Shown one piece after another: positions 1-6,874 of a DNA stretch of 64,000 nucleotides. Made by a program: the position numbers and the translations under genes. The DNA lies in assembly GCF_032925565.1 (NCBI RefSeq), contig NZ_CP136708.1, positions 1,488,001-1,552,000 on the forward strand, written 5' to 3'. Numbering within the stretch: position 1 is the stretch's first letter; each line of letters begins with the position of its first letter. The DNA is from Alteromonas sp. CI.11.F.A3 (GTDB taxonomy: Bacteria > Pseudomonadota > Gammaproteobacteria > Enterobacterales > Alteromonadaceae). The notes under the pieces were generated by a model. It had not been told where the DNA came from, did no database searches, and saw only the letters and a list, made by a program, of their open reading frames with translations.

Positions 1-1
1 T

Positions 2-160
2 AAAGATTATATTGGAATAGCGCAGCAAATTACGAAGATGAAACGATTGTGGCAGGGCAGAGGGCTTGATGGCTTGTTACACCGACGAGATGATGAAGCT
101 AATTTAGTTAGGAATTCAGATAGAAGGTATTTAGTTGACGACCTGGTGAGGGTTGCGTAA
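2..160 (+). CDS. C-terminal fragment of an unknown protein (5' end outside window)
   Basis: An open frame enters from the left edge and ends at a TAA whose last base is the first base of the ATG of the next gene (TAATG junction). The visible 52 residues are basic and hydrophilic, with GRGLDGLLHRRDDE in the middle, and end in LVRVA. No family is recognised from this fragment. The stop/start overlap shows that it is translationally coupled to the 96-residue gene that follows, so it is the upstream member of the operon running to 2566. The open frame and junction are seen; that it is a real gene is inferred from the coupling. Confidence 0.55.
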   Translation, partial: KDYIGIAQQITKMKRLWQGRGLDGLLHRRDDEANLVRNSDRRYLVDDLVRVA

Positions 161-450
161 TGAAAACCCTCCAGCACGATTTACATTTACGGTACGAAGC
201 CTACACCCGAGCACATCAACGTTTCGCAGAAAGGGGAGAGTTTCGAGTTGAAATTTACCAAGGCAGATTGGAAATCGACAATCAGCACGACTTGAAGCAT
301 TTGGCTACTTATCCATTTTCACCAGAAACGGTTGAAGAAAGCGCCGTGATACCTGCATCTATACCCGCAGTTCAGGGCTCCGCCTTGCCCTTATTTAAAG
401 CGCTATTCAATACAAACTTTGTTAAGGCAATAAAGCTGCTTTTTTATTAA
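160..450 (+). CDS. Small protein of unknown function, operon member
   Basis: A 96-residue protein starting on the ATG that overlaps the stop of the preceding gene. The N-terminal half is charged (HLRYEAYTRAHQRFAERGEF) and the C-terminal 25 residues are aromatic and hydrophobic, ending in KAIKLLFY. No signal peptide or catalytic motif is seen and no family is recognised. The next gene starts 17 bp after its stop behind an AGAAGGA ribosome-binding site, so the genes are almost certainly co-transcribed. Its size and position suggest an accessory or adaptor to the large peptidoglycan-binding-like protein at the end of the operon, which is inference only. Confidence 0.6.
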   Translation: MKTLQHDLHLRYEAYTRAHQRFAERGEFRVEIYQGRLEIDNQHDLKHLATYPFSPETVEESAVIPASIPAVQGSALPLFKALFNTNFVKAIKLLFY

Positions 451-467
451 TTTATAGAAGGAATTTT

Positions 468-818
468 ATGATGGGAAAGTTCAAAGACGCAATGCAAACC
501 ATGGCAGACGGTATTGGTGATTTGTCTAAACTTGATGTAGTGACATTTCAAGGCTCAGTAACACTGAACGCGGCGGATACCGCGCCGTTAAAGTTTGATG
601 ACGTCATGTCGTCTGCAATGGGAAACGCCACGGTGGCAGTTAAGGTACTCGCTAGTACTCAGACGAGTATTGATGGCGACATTGTTGCTTTTTACGATAA
701 GGATATCACCGAAGAACAGCGACTTGCTCATGCCGATTTGGTGCTAGCGGGGGCTGAATCTCGAGCAGCATCTATCGAATTCGTGAGATCTATCGTAGGG
801 GAAATTGCGGATTTGTAG
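468..818 (+). CDS. Small acidic protein of unknown function, operon member
   Basis: A protein of about 116 residues with tandem ATG codons at 468 and 471 behind a good AGAAGGA site at 455-461. The sequence is soluble, alanine-rich and mildly acidic. It has a helical start (KFKDAMQTMADGIGDLSKLD), a central segment that looks like beta strands (VVTFQGSVTLN) and a helical C-terminus. There is no signal peptide and no catalytic motif I can name. Its TAG overlaps the GTG start candidate of the following 582-residue gene by one base, so the two products are probably made in fixed proportion. It could be a chaperone, immunity protein or structural subunit for that neighbour, and nothing in the sequence decides between these. 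Confidence 0.65.
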   Translation: MMGKFKDAMQTMADGIGDLSKLDVVTFQGSVTLNAADTAPLKFDDVMSSAMGNATVAVKVLASTQTSIDGDIVAFYDKDITEEQRLAHADLVLAGAESRAASIEFVRSIVGEIADL

Positions 819-2566
819 TGATGGACGACAAATTTGGCATACCCGACAAGTTGGGAAGGGGGCTTGATGCTTCGATATCTAAGCATTATTTGCCCAACCC
901 GACGTTAGGCTCTGATAATCCGAATGAGACTGATTCTTCTGCCTATATCCGCGCTATTAGAGCCCGTTTAATTGAGCTAGGCTACTTAGGAGAAGGGCAC
1001 AAATTTACAAATCGCCATAACCCGCAAATTGACCGCATTCTGATCAAAAAAATAAAGCAGTTTCAACATGATGCTGGTATTACCGAAGACGGTTGGGCCG
1101 GAAAGCTTACATGGCAGGCTTTGGAGTGCCTAGTAAGCTTTGAAAATCAGCAAAGTCCTGCGCTATGGGGAAATGTTTGGCGAAATGCTTCTAGTGAAGA
1201 ATGGAGAAGCTCATGGCAGCAGTCACGGCAGCAATTATCCCAGCAGTTATCGCAGCAACCAATGCAGCAGTTATTGCAGCAACCGACGCCAGAAAATCAA
1301 CACCAAGTTTGGCTATTTAAAGATGGGGTATTACACAACAAAGCAGTGATGCGGGCGGCGTATTGCCGCCTCTATACCCTCGGTTTTTTCTCTGAGTGGG
1401 AACCACATCGCATTCACACTAAAACCATAATCAACCCCAGCGATAATGCCGACTTTCAACATGCGATTGACCAGTTTTGTGGGTTTGCCAAGCAACTTAA
1501 ATTAGTAAAAATCACGTGTTCTGGATTAAATATGGACTTACTCAATGCCATGTTTGAATACGACAACATTGTTGCGACGTTAAGCGACAATACGTACTTT
1601 GACCCTGCAATGACTGCGTACCCCAAAACGATAGAAGCAATAGCCAGAATAGAGCTTTGGATGCTTGGTTATGATATTACACCGGGGAAAGATCAAACTG
1701 TTAGAAGAGCTACAAGAAGGTTTAAAAAGCGCACTTTTATTAGCGCCTCAAAAACTCAACTTGCGATTAAACAGTTTTATTCTGACTACCCTGTTGTAAG
1801 CCTAAGCAATGAAAGTAATGATAAAAAAAGTAATACCGAAAGCGCTAATAGCACCAGCGGCCACCCACTAAATGCTTATTTAATGGCGGCATTCTCTGCG
1901 CTTTCCACCGATGTAGAAGTGACTGAGAGTGACAATGAAAGTTTAAACGCTTCGGTAAACCAATTATGGCAAAGTAAAAGTAAGCAAAATGCGTTAAGAG
2001 CGCAGTTTAACAAGCTAGCCAATGGTATTTTCGACGGATTAAAGCGAATGGTAAGTTGGCTGTTTGGCGCAGTAAAACGCGTGCTTGAAAAAACAAAGGA
2101 AGTGATTGCGAACATTGCACGTTACATTAGCAAAAAAGCACGAACATGTTATTTAAGTGTAGTGAAAGCGTTTGATATTGTTTATTCAGGCATGTCATAT
2201 CTAAAGGGGAATGCATTTCATTATGGCGCTCCCTCTAAAGCTTGCTTTGCTCATGATAATGACTTTGATCAGTTTTGTTGCATAGATCCTATGGCTCAGC
2301 CCCACCATATTAGTTTTGATAGAACCCAGTATGGTTTTCAAGCTAAACTTTATGCCGCAGGACTCACTATTGTTGGTCATCTTTTAGGTATAGCGCAGCG
2401 AGTAGTACGAACAATCTCATCACCGGTGGGGTGGCTTTTAGCCCTGCTTTCATTGGCAAATGTTGCTAACGCAGTAAAAGAAATAAATACGCAAGTTAGG
2501 CTTATTGAAAGCTATGAACTGGATATTACACACCGGAAGTCTTTGTTTAAAACCCGTATCTCTTAG
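818..2566 (+). CDS. Peptidoglycan-binding-domain-like multidomain protein, no signal peptide
   Basis: A protein of 581-582 residues; the start is either the GTG at 818, overlapping the previous stop, or the ATG at 821. Residues about 42-110 resemble the three-helix PG_binding_1 fold (IRAIRARLIELGYL ... IKQFQHDAGITEDGWAGKLTWQAL). Two further segments, around 160-235 and 265-300, look like diverged copies (AIARIELWMLGYDITPG). Between the first two lies a glutamine-rich stretch at about 131-160. The C-terminal third has basic helices (about 395-450) and a hydrophobic segment near 545-562 (SPVGWLLALLSLANVANA). With no signal peptide, it is either intracellular or exported by a dedicated machine; injection-system cargo or phage-tail-like parts can look like this. 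Function unknown. Confidence 0.7.
   Translation: MMDDKFGIPDKLGRGLDASISKHYLPNPTLGSDNPNETDSSAYIRAIRARLIELGYLGEGHKFTNRHNPQIDRILIKKIKQFQHDAGITEDGWAGKLTWQALECLVSFENQQSPALWGNVWRNASSEEWRSSWQQSRQQLSQQLSQQPMQQLLQQPTPENQHQVWLFKDGVLHNKAVMRAAYCRLYTLGFFSEWEPHRIHTKTIINPSDNADFQHAIDQFCGFAKQLKLVKITCSGLNMDLLNAMFEYDNIVATLSDNTYFDPAMTAYPKTIEAIARIELWMLGYDITPGKDQTVRRATRRFKKRTFISASKTQLAIKQFYSDYPVVSLSNESNDKKSNTESANSTSGHPLNAYLMAAFSALSTDVEVTESDNESLNASVNQLWQSKSKQNALRAQFNKLANGIFDGLKRMVSWLFGAVKRVLEKTKEVIANIARYISKKARTCYLSVVKAFDIVYSGMSYLKGNAFHYGAPSKACFAHDNDFDQFCCIDPMAQPHHISFDRTQYGFQAKLYAAGLTIVGHLLGIAQRVVRTISSPVGWLLALLSLANVANAVKEINTQVRLIESYELDITHRKSLFKTRIS
1215..1290 (+). repeat. Imperfect CAGCAGTTAT-type repeat encoding a Gln-rich linker
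   Basis: Within the large operon gene, units of roughly 24 bp built on CAGCAGTTAT and GCAGCAACC are repeated imperfectly, giving runs of QQ with Ser, Leu and Pro between the first and second domains. The repeat stays in frame. It looks like a slippage-prone linker rather than a regulatory element. Confidence 0.6.
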
Positions 2567-2875
2567 CTTTCTTGCTTTCTTTCCTTCCTTTATCTTCTTT
2601 CTCTCCCTTGTCCTCTTGCTCCTTTATTCCCCACGACCGGTTATTTTCTATATTCACTTATTTCAAACATAAGCTTATGCCTATTGCGGCTTTGAGCGAT
2701 GGCATGCGGGTGCTAAATCTTCAGCATACCTTTGCGTTAAAATTCGTTACCATGGCTTCATTACATTCATTTTAGCAATCAGTGGTATTGCTTGTTGCGC
2801 TTACGTAGCAAGGTTGACGTGGTTGTATCTTGATAACGTAGAAATTGAGATAGAAATAAAAGAAAGGATACGTAA
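2567..2875. other. Intergenic region with pyrimidine-rich tract
   Basis: This stretch has no convincing gene. Its first 65 bases after the upstream stop are almost entirely C and T on the plus strand. The rest is ordinary AT-rich DNA that should hold the promoter of the 2876 gene. A 67-codon plus-strand frame at 2572 is composed mainly of Ser, Phe and Leu from the pyrimidine tract and is not credible. Confidence 0.5.
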
Positions 2876-3769
2876 ATGAGTAAAAACACCAAGCTGGCCT
2901 TCGGCGTAGTGGTAGTACTAGGCGTTTGTTATGTAGGCGGCAATATTTATGCTTCAGCAAAAGCTAAAGACGCAGTAGATGAAATGATTGCCGATCTTCC
3001 TGCTACCACTCAAGTTTCTTACGGCGATGTGAGTGCGACTATTTTTGGTGATGTGTCCATTGATGACATTCGCATTGGTGATGACAGGCAAGGGCATATT
3101 GTGGTTAAAAACGTTGCCCTTTCAGGTTTCGAAGAAAAATTAGAAGACTCTACTGAAGGAGAAGTGCACTTTTCTGGCGTCTCGTTTTCTGAATATAAAG
3201 GTCATGGTGTTGATGATACGCCCGATGATATTCAAGAAATTTTAGTTCACATGCTGATGAAAGAAGGGAAAACCTTAGATCAACGTTTTGCTTTTGAAGT
3301 AAACGAAGATGACAATGAATACCGTATTAAAGAGCTGACCTTCGATGTGGAAGACGCAGGACGCATTTCACTTTCTACTGACCTTTTCACAAAAGCCCCG
3401 ATATCATCAGCGCCTGAACTTATGGCACAACACTTAATGGCGGCGATAGAAATTGGTGAGTTTACCCTTTCGTTAGAAGAGGATGGGTTGGTTGATAGGT
3501 TGTTTGCCCCACAAGTTACTGACGAGAAAAGCCTTGATGATTTGCGCGCAGAAGCGATAGATGGATTGAAAAGCGCATTGAAGCAGGCCGAACCGCAAAG
3601 AAAAATGCTATTAGAAGGAACAATCGCGTTACTCGAAGGGGACGAAGTTACGTTGTATCGCGAAAATGATGAGCCTTTTTCCATAGTGCCTATGACGATG
3701 ATGGCAGGCCCTAATGGCGCGCTGTCTAATTTCATACGAGATGGCAAGTTTCAAATTGAGGTAAAATAG
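2876..3769 (+). CDS. Membrane-anchored periplasmic protein of unknown function
   Basis: A 297-residue protein behind an AAAGGA site. One N-terminal hydrophobic segment (residues about 7-25, LAFGVVVVLGVCYVGGNIYA) is followed by an acidic soluble domain, so it is probably anchored in the inner membrane and faces the periplasm. The topology and the start (SYGDVSATIFGDVSIDDIRIG) recall AsmA/YdgA (DUF945)-type proteins, but no diagnostic motif was identified. The acidic domain contains many Asp/Glu-rich turns. It stands alone between a weak hairpin downstream and the pyrimidine tract upstream, so the context gives no functional clue. Confidence 0.75.
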   Translation: MSKNTKLAFGVVVVLGVCYVGGNIYASAKAKDAVDEMIADLPATTQVSYGDVSATIFGDVSIDDIRIGDDRQGHIVVKNVALSGFEEKLEDSTEGEVHFSGVSFSEYKGHGVDDTPDDIQEILVHMLMKEGKTLDQRFAFEVNEDDNEYRIKELTFDVEDAGRISLSTDLFTKAPISSAPELMAQHLMAAIEIGEFTLSLEEDGLVDRLFAPQVTDEKSLDDLRAEAIDGLKSALKQAEPQRKMLLEGTIALLEGDEVTLYRENDEPFSIVPMTMMAGPNGALSNFIRDGKFQIEVK

Positions 3770-4138
3770 ACGCGTATCCAAAACATCCGATTTTTTGGCT
3801 GCTCATCATTAGAAGAGCAGCCTTGTTGTAACTAACAACAGCCGGATATACCGCTATTTTTACTCACGCTTGCATTCACCTCAATTTCAGGCAAATCCTT
3901 CCTCTAATTCCACACTCTTATCTATACATCTATATTTCAGAAAGAGCTTTCTAGCGCTTTACGTTTTTACGTTAAGACACATACCTTCCTTTGAAATATC
4001 AAAATGAACAAAAACCTCAATTTTTACTGCGAGGTTTTCTAACCACAGTGCACATAAGTCTTAGGTTGCCTAGATTTTGACGGCTGTACAAAGGGCATCC
4101 ATTCATTTGACTTAAAAAATACTTAAGGAAATAGCACT
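3770..4138. other. Intergenic region with two hairpins
   Basis: No gene is seen. A hairpin GGCTGCTC/GAGCAGCC at 3797-3822 follows the upstream gene and could terminate it, although its T tract is poor (TTGTTGT). A second inverted repeat, AAAACCTC/GAGGTTTT at 4011-4038 with a 12-nt loop, may be a terminator or a leader hairpin for the haloperoxidase-like gene. Confidence 0.45.
3797..3828 (+). terminator. Probable weak terminator
   Basis: An 8-bp perfect stem, GGCTGCTC with GAGCAGCC, has a 10-nt loop and is followed by TTGTTGT. It lies 28 bp after the stop of the 2876-3769 gene. The stem is clear but the U tract is interrupted. Confidence 0.45.
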
Positions 4139-5938
4139 ATGGCCCTTCCAGAACAACGTTCAGAACAAGAACAACGCATCATTGATAGCGAGAAAGTTCG
4201 AATTAATGCAGCCCAAGTGGCTCGCCAAAGAATAGAATCCGAATACGGTCCACTCTCGCCTGCCGAGACTATCCATAAAGCGAATAGTGATGAGATGCTT
4301 ACGTCAAAATCCATGAGTTTTACTAAAGGCTTACAGCACAATGAACTCACTGGTTTATTGTCTAATGAAGACGACTTTGTAAAGTTTGTAAAAGGCATTA
4401 ATACTGGCAATCCACACGACATTTTAGACACCCCTATTGGAACAACGGTTAACTATAAATGGCGAGGCTGGGAAAGTTCTGCCGCTGGCCTTACTTATGA
4501 TTTACAGGGGCCTGATAGTCACTCGGTCACTATGCCGGCCCCTCCAGGTTTAGAAAACAAAGATGAATTGAGTGCGGAAATAGGTGAAGTTTACGCGCAG
4601 GCATTGCTAAGAGACGCACACTTTGCTGCTTTTTCAATGAATGAAAATGTTTATAAAAAGTTTGTTGGACAAGAGTTAGAGAGCAAGCGGGTTAAAACAA
4701 AATACGCTCATGTTGAATCGGTGGTCGAGTGCCTAAATAGAATACCTTTTTTTGCATCTAACAATGCTCGCGGCCCCTTTACGCCGGTGAATGCATTTCG
4801 TGGTATTTCCAAGGGCGATTTAGATGGTCCTTATCTATCGCAATTTCTACTGACGGGTGACAATGGCTTAAATAATAAGAACGATGGCTCTCCTGAACAT
4901 GATGCATGCGATGGAATAATTTCTTACGGCGCTCAAACCATTAATCAAAAGGTGCGAAATGCACGTTCAGATGACTATTTGACTGATTGGAGTGAGTGGT
5001 TAGATATTCAAAATGGCGGCGATGCCCGCGGTTGTGAAAAATACGTAGGCGATCAAAGACGCTTCATAACCACCCCTAGAGATTTAGCCACATATGTACA
5101 TTATGACGCGCTATATCAAGCGTATTTAAATGCTTGTTTATTACTATTAAATGTAAAAGCTCCTCTTGGAGAAAGTATTCCATACGCCAAGAAAGAGGGG
5201 GAAACGGACGTAACCTATAAGCAGCAGGGCTTCGCACTCTATGGTGGGCCACATATTCTGTCATTGGTGACAGAGGTTGCCACCAGAGCCCTTAAAGCGG
5301 TGCGTTATCAGAAATTTAATTTGCATCGTCGTTTGCGTCCAGAAGCGCTGGCTGCGAGATTAGAAAAATGCCAAGCATATCCTGCTAGCTTCGAGCCTCA
5401 ATTTGCAGAGATACGCGAAGTAATAGAGAGCTCGGGGTTGGCTGATAAGCTTGATAATAGTCTGTTATTGCCAATGGCATTTGCTGAAGGATCGCCAATG
5501 CACCCATCCTATGGTGCTGGACACGCAACGGTGGCAGGGGCGTGTGTCACAATTTTAAAAGCGTTTTTTGATGGAAGTTGTTTTCTACATATTACCAATG
5601 ATGGTGAGAGGTTTTCTGTAGATAGACACAGTCGACAGAACGACAATGCTTTTATTCCTTCGTCGGATGGCCGCCGTTTACGAGTCGTCGAAGTTAGTCA
5701 GTCATTGAGTCTTGAGGGTGAGTTAAATAAGCTAGCTGCTAACATTTCTATCGGGCGAGATTGGGCAGGCGTACATTATTATTCCGACTATGAACAGTCT
5801 CTTTTAATGGGAGAAAAAATAGCTATTTCTATGTTACAAGAGCAAACACTAGGACACAACCCGTTAGAAAATCTCGCATTTACACTTAACCGGTTTGATG
5901 GCAGTGAAGTGGTTATAACTGAGGGGCAAGTGCATTAG
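4139..5938 (+). CDS. Vanadium-dependent haloperoxidase family protein (red-algal bromoperoxidase-like)
   Basis: The 599 residues match the length of Corallina-type vanadium bromoperoxidases, which oxidise halides with hydrogen peroxide. The vanadate-site pattern can be read by hand: K392 and R400 (KFNLHRRLRPE), H455 (candidate acid-base His, in MHPSYG), G461-H462 (AGHA) and R540-H546 (GRDWAGVH). The spacings agree with algal enzymes: 8 residues K to R, 7 from acid-base His to the vanadate His, and 6 R to H. The usual Ser of the SGH motif is Ala460 here. There is no signal peptide, so the product is predicted to be cytoplasmic. The ATG follows AAGGA. It is monocistronic. The family assignment is firm; halide preference cannot be read, and the missing Ser may lower activity or alter function. 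Confidence 0.88.
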   Translation: MALPEQRSEQEQRIIDSEKVRINAAQVARQRIESEYGPLSPAETIHKANSDEMLTSKSMSFTKGLQHNELTGLLSNEDDFVKFVKGINTGNPHDILDTPIGTTVNYKWRGWESSAAGLTYDLQGPDSHSVTMPAPPGLENKDELSAEIGEVYAQALLRDAHFAAFSMNENVYKKFVGQELESKRVKTKYAHVESVVECLNRIPFFASNNARGPFTPVNAFRGISKGDLDGPYLSQFLLTGDNGLNNKNDGSPEHDACDGIISYGAQTINQKVRNARSDDYLTDWSEWLDIQNGGDARGCEKYVGDQRRFITTPRDLATYVHYDALYQAYLNACLLLLNVKAPLGESIPYAKKEGETDVTYKQQGFALYGGPHILSLVTEVATRALKAVRYQKFNLHRRLRPEALAARLEKCQAYPASFEPQFAEIREVIESSGLADKLDNSLLLPMAFAEGSPMHPSYGAGHATVAGACVTILKAFFDGSCFLHITNDGERFSVDRHSRQNDNAFIPSSDGRRLRVVEVSQSLSLEGELNKLAANISIGRDWAGVHYYSDYEQSLLMGEKIAISMLQEQTLGHNPLENLAFTLNRFDGSEVVITEGQVH

Positions 5939-6019
5939 CACAGCTTTTAAAAGATGACTGAAAAAGGGAATTAAGGGAATATTTACCGCTCCCTATGATT
6001 CCCCTCCCCAAGGGGGAGT

Positions 6020-6784
6020 TTAAGAAGGCTTCCACAATTCATACTGTGTCATCACTTTATTAAACATAACACTTTGCAAATACCCGTTTAGCCACTGCTT
6101 TAGGTTTGGGTAGGGCGATTCTCGATACCACTTTCGTTCAACTTTCGAAAACTGACGAATGAACGGTAGTAGGGCGATGTCGGCCAAGCTTTCTTTTGCG
6201 CCGAAAATAAACCGCTTCGATTGGCCTTCTTCCAAACCTCCTTCAGTGTTACCACCACCTAAACGGTCTTCCAAGTCTTGGATGTATGCCTCGCAGGCTT
6301 GCCTGCACTCAACTACGTTGTTTTCACGATAACGTTTAGCGCATTTATACGCATTTAACTGTGTTTTGAATCCATCATCGAATGTTGCAATTAATGCTAG
6401 CATGGCAGGCAGGGCGGCAGTGTCTTGCTGATGCAGTAGGTCTTCGGGATCGTTTTGATGCAGCGCCCATAGCATCACATCTAAGCTTTCATCTATTACT
6501 GTATTGGTGCCGTCTGCATTTGGCAATACTAGCGTGGGCACGGTACCTTTAGCTGAGGCCTCAATCATGGCATCAGGTTTATTGCTTAACACCACTTCGC
6601 GCACTTCAACGTCTTGCGCCGCTTTATATAAACCAATTCTTCCGCGCATGGCATAAGGGCAATTGCGTAAAGAGTAGAGTATGGGGCGCTGATCCCTGTG
6701 AGACTCGGGTTTAACACCGTGTTGTTGTGAAAATTCAGTCGCGAATTCTGATTTTGCTTCTGGCATTGGGTGTTTTATCTCCAT
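6020..6784 (-). CDS. Glutathione S-transferase family protein
   Basis: A 254-residue protein with a thioredoxin-fold N-terminal domain (residues about 33-110) starting RPILYSLRNCPYAMRGR; the CPYA at 42-45 is the usual glutathione-site motif of omega/beta-like GSTs. The segment GTVPTLVLPN supplies the cis-Pro and is followed by IDESLDVMLW, the E-S pair that binds the gamma-glutamyl group. The all-alpha C-terminal domain ends near FRR-free helices typical of the family. An N-terminal extension of about 30 hydrophilic residues precedes the domain, so the start could be further in. Likely cytoplasmic detoxification or glutathione-dependent reduction. It converges on the haloperoxidase-like gene with an 80-bp gap. 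Confidence 0.82.
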   Translation of the reverse strand: MEIKHPMPEAKSEFATEFSQQHGVKPESHRDQRPILYSLRNCPYAMRGRIGLYKAAQDVEVREVVLSNKPDAMIEASAKGTVPTLVLPNADGTNTVIDESLDVMLWALHQNDPEDLLHQQDTAALPAMLALIATFDDGFKTQLNAYKCAKRYRENNVVECRQACEAYIQDLEDRLGGGNTEGGLEEGQSKRFIFGAKESLADIALLPFIRQFSKVERKWYRESPYPNLKQWLNGYLQSVMFNKVMTQYELWKPS

Positions 6785-6874
6785 TTACCTCGATTAATCT
6801 GCCGTTATGATATTCATTGGGCAAATATGTAGGTAAAATCCTTGGCATAAAGTTTCCCACAATATAGCATCTAG

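Noticed and set aside
2572..2775. 67-codon plus-strand frame after the unknown operon
   Set aside because: Its composition comes from the pyrimidine tract (Ser, Phe, Leu), there is no ribosome-binding site, and no fold is plausible.
3280..3747. 155-codon minus-strand frame opposite the 2876-3769 gene
   Set aside because: It is antisense to a protein with a good start and membrane anchor, and its Ser-rich composition is typical of a shadow frame.
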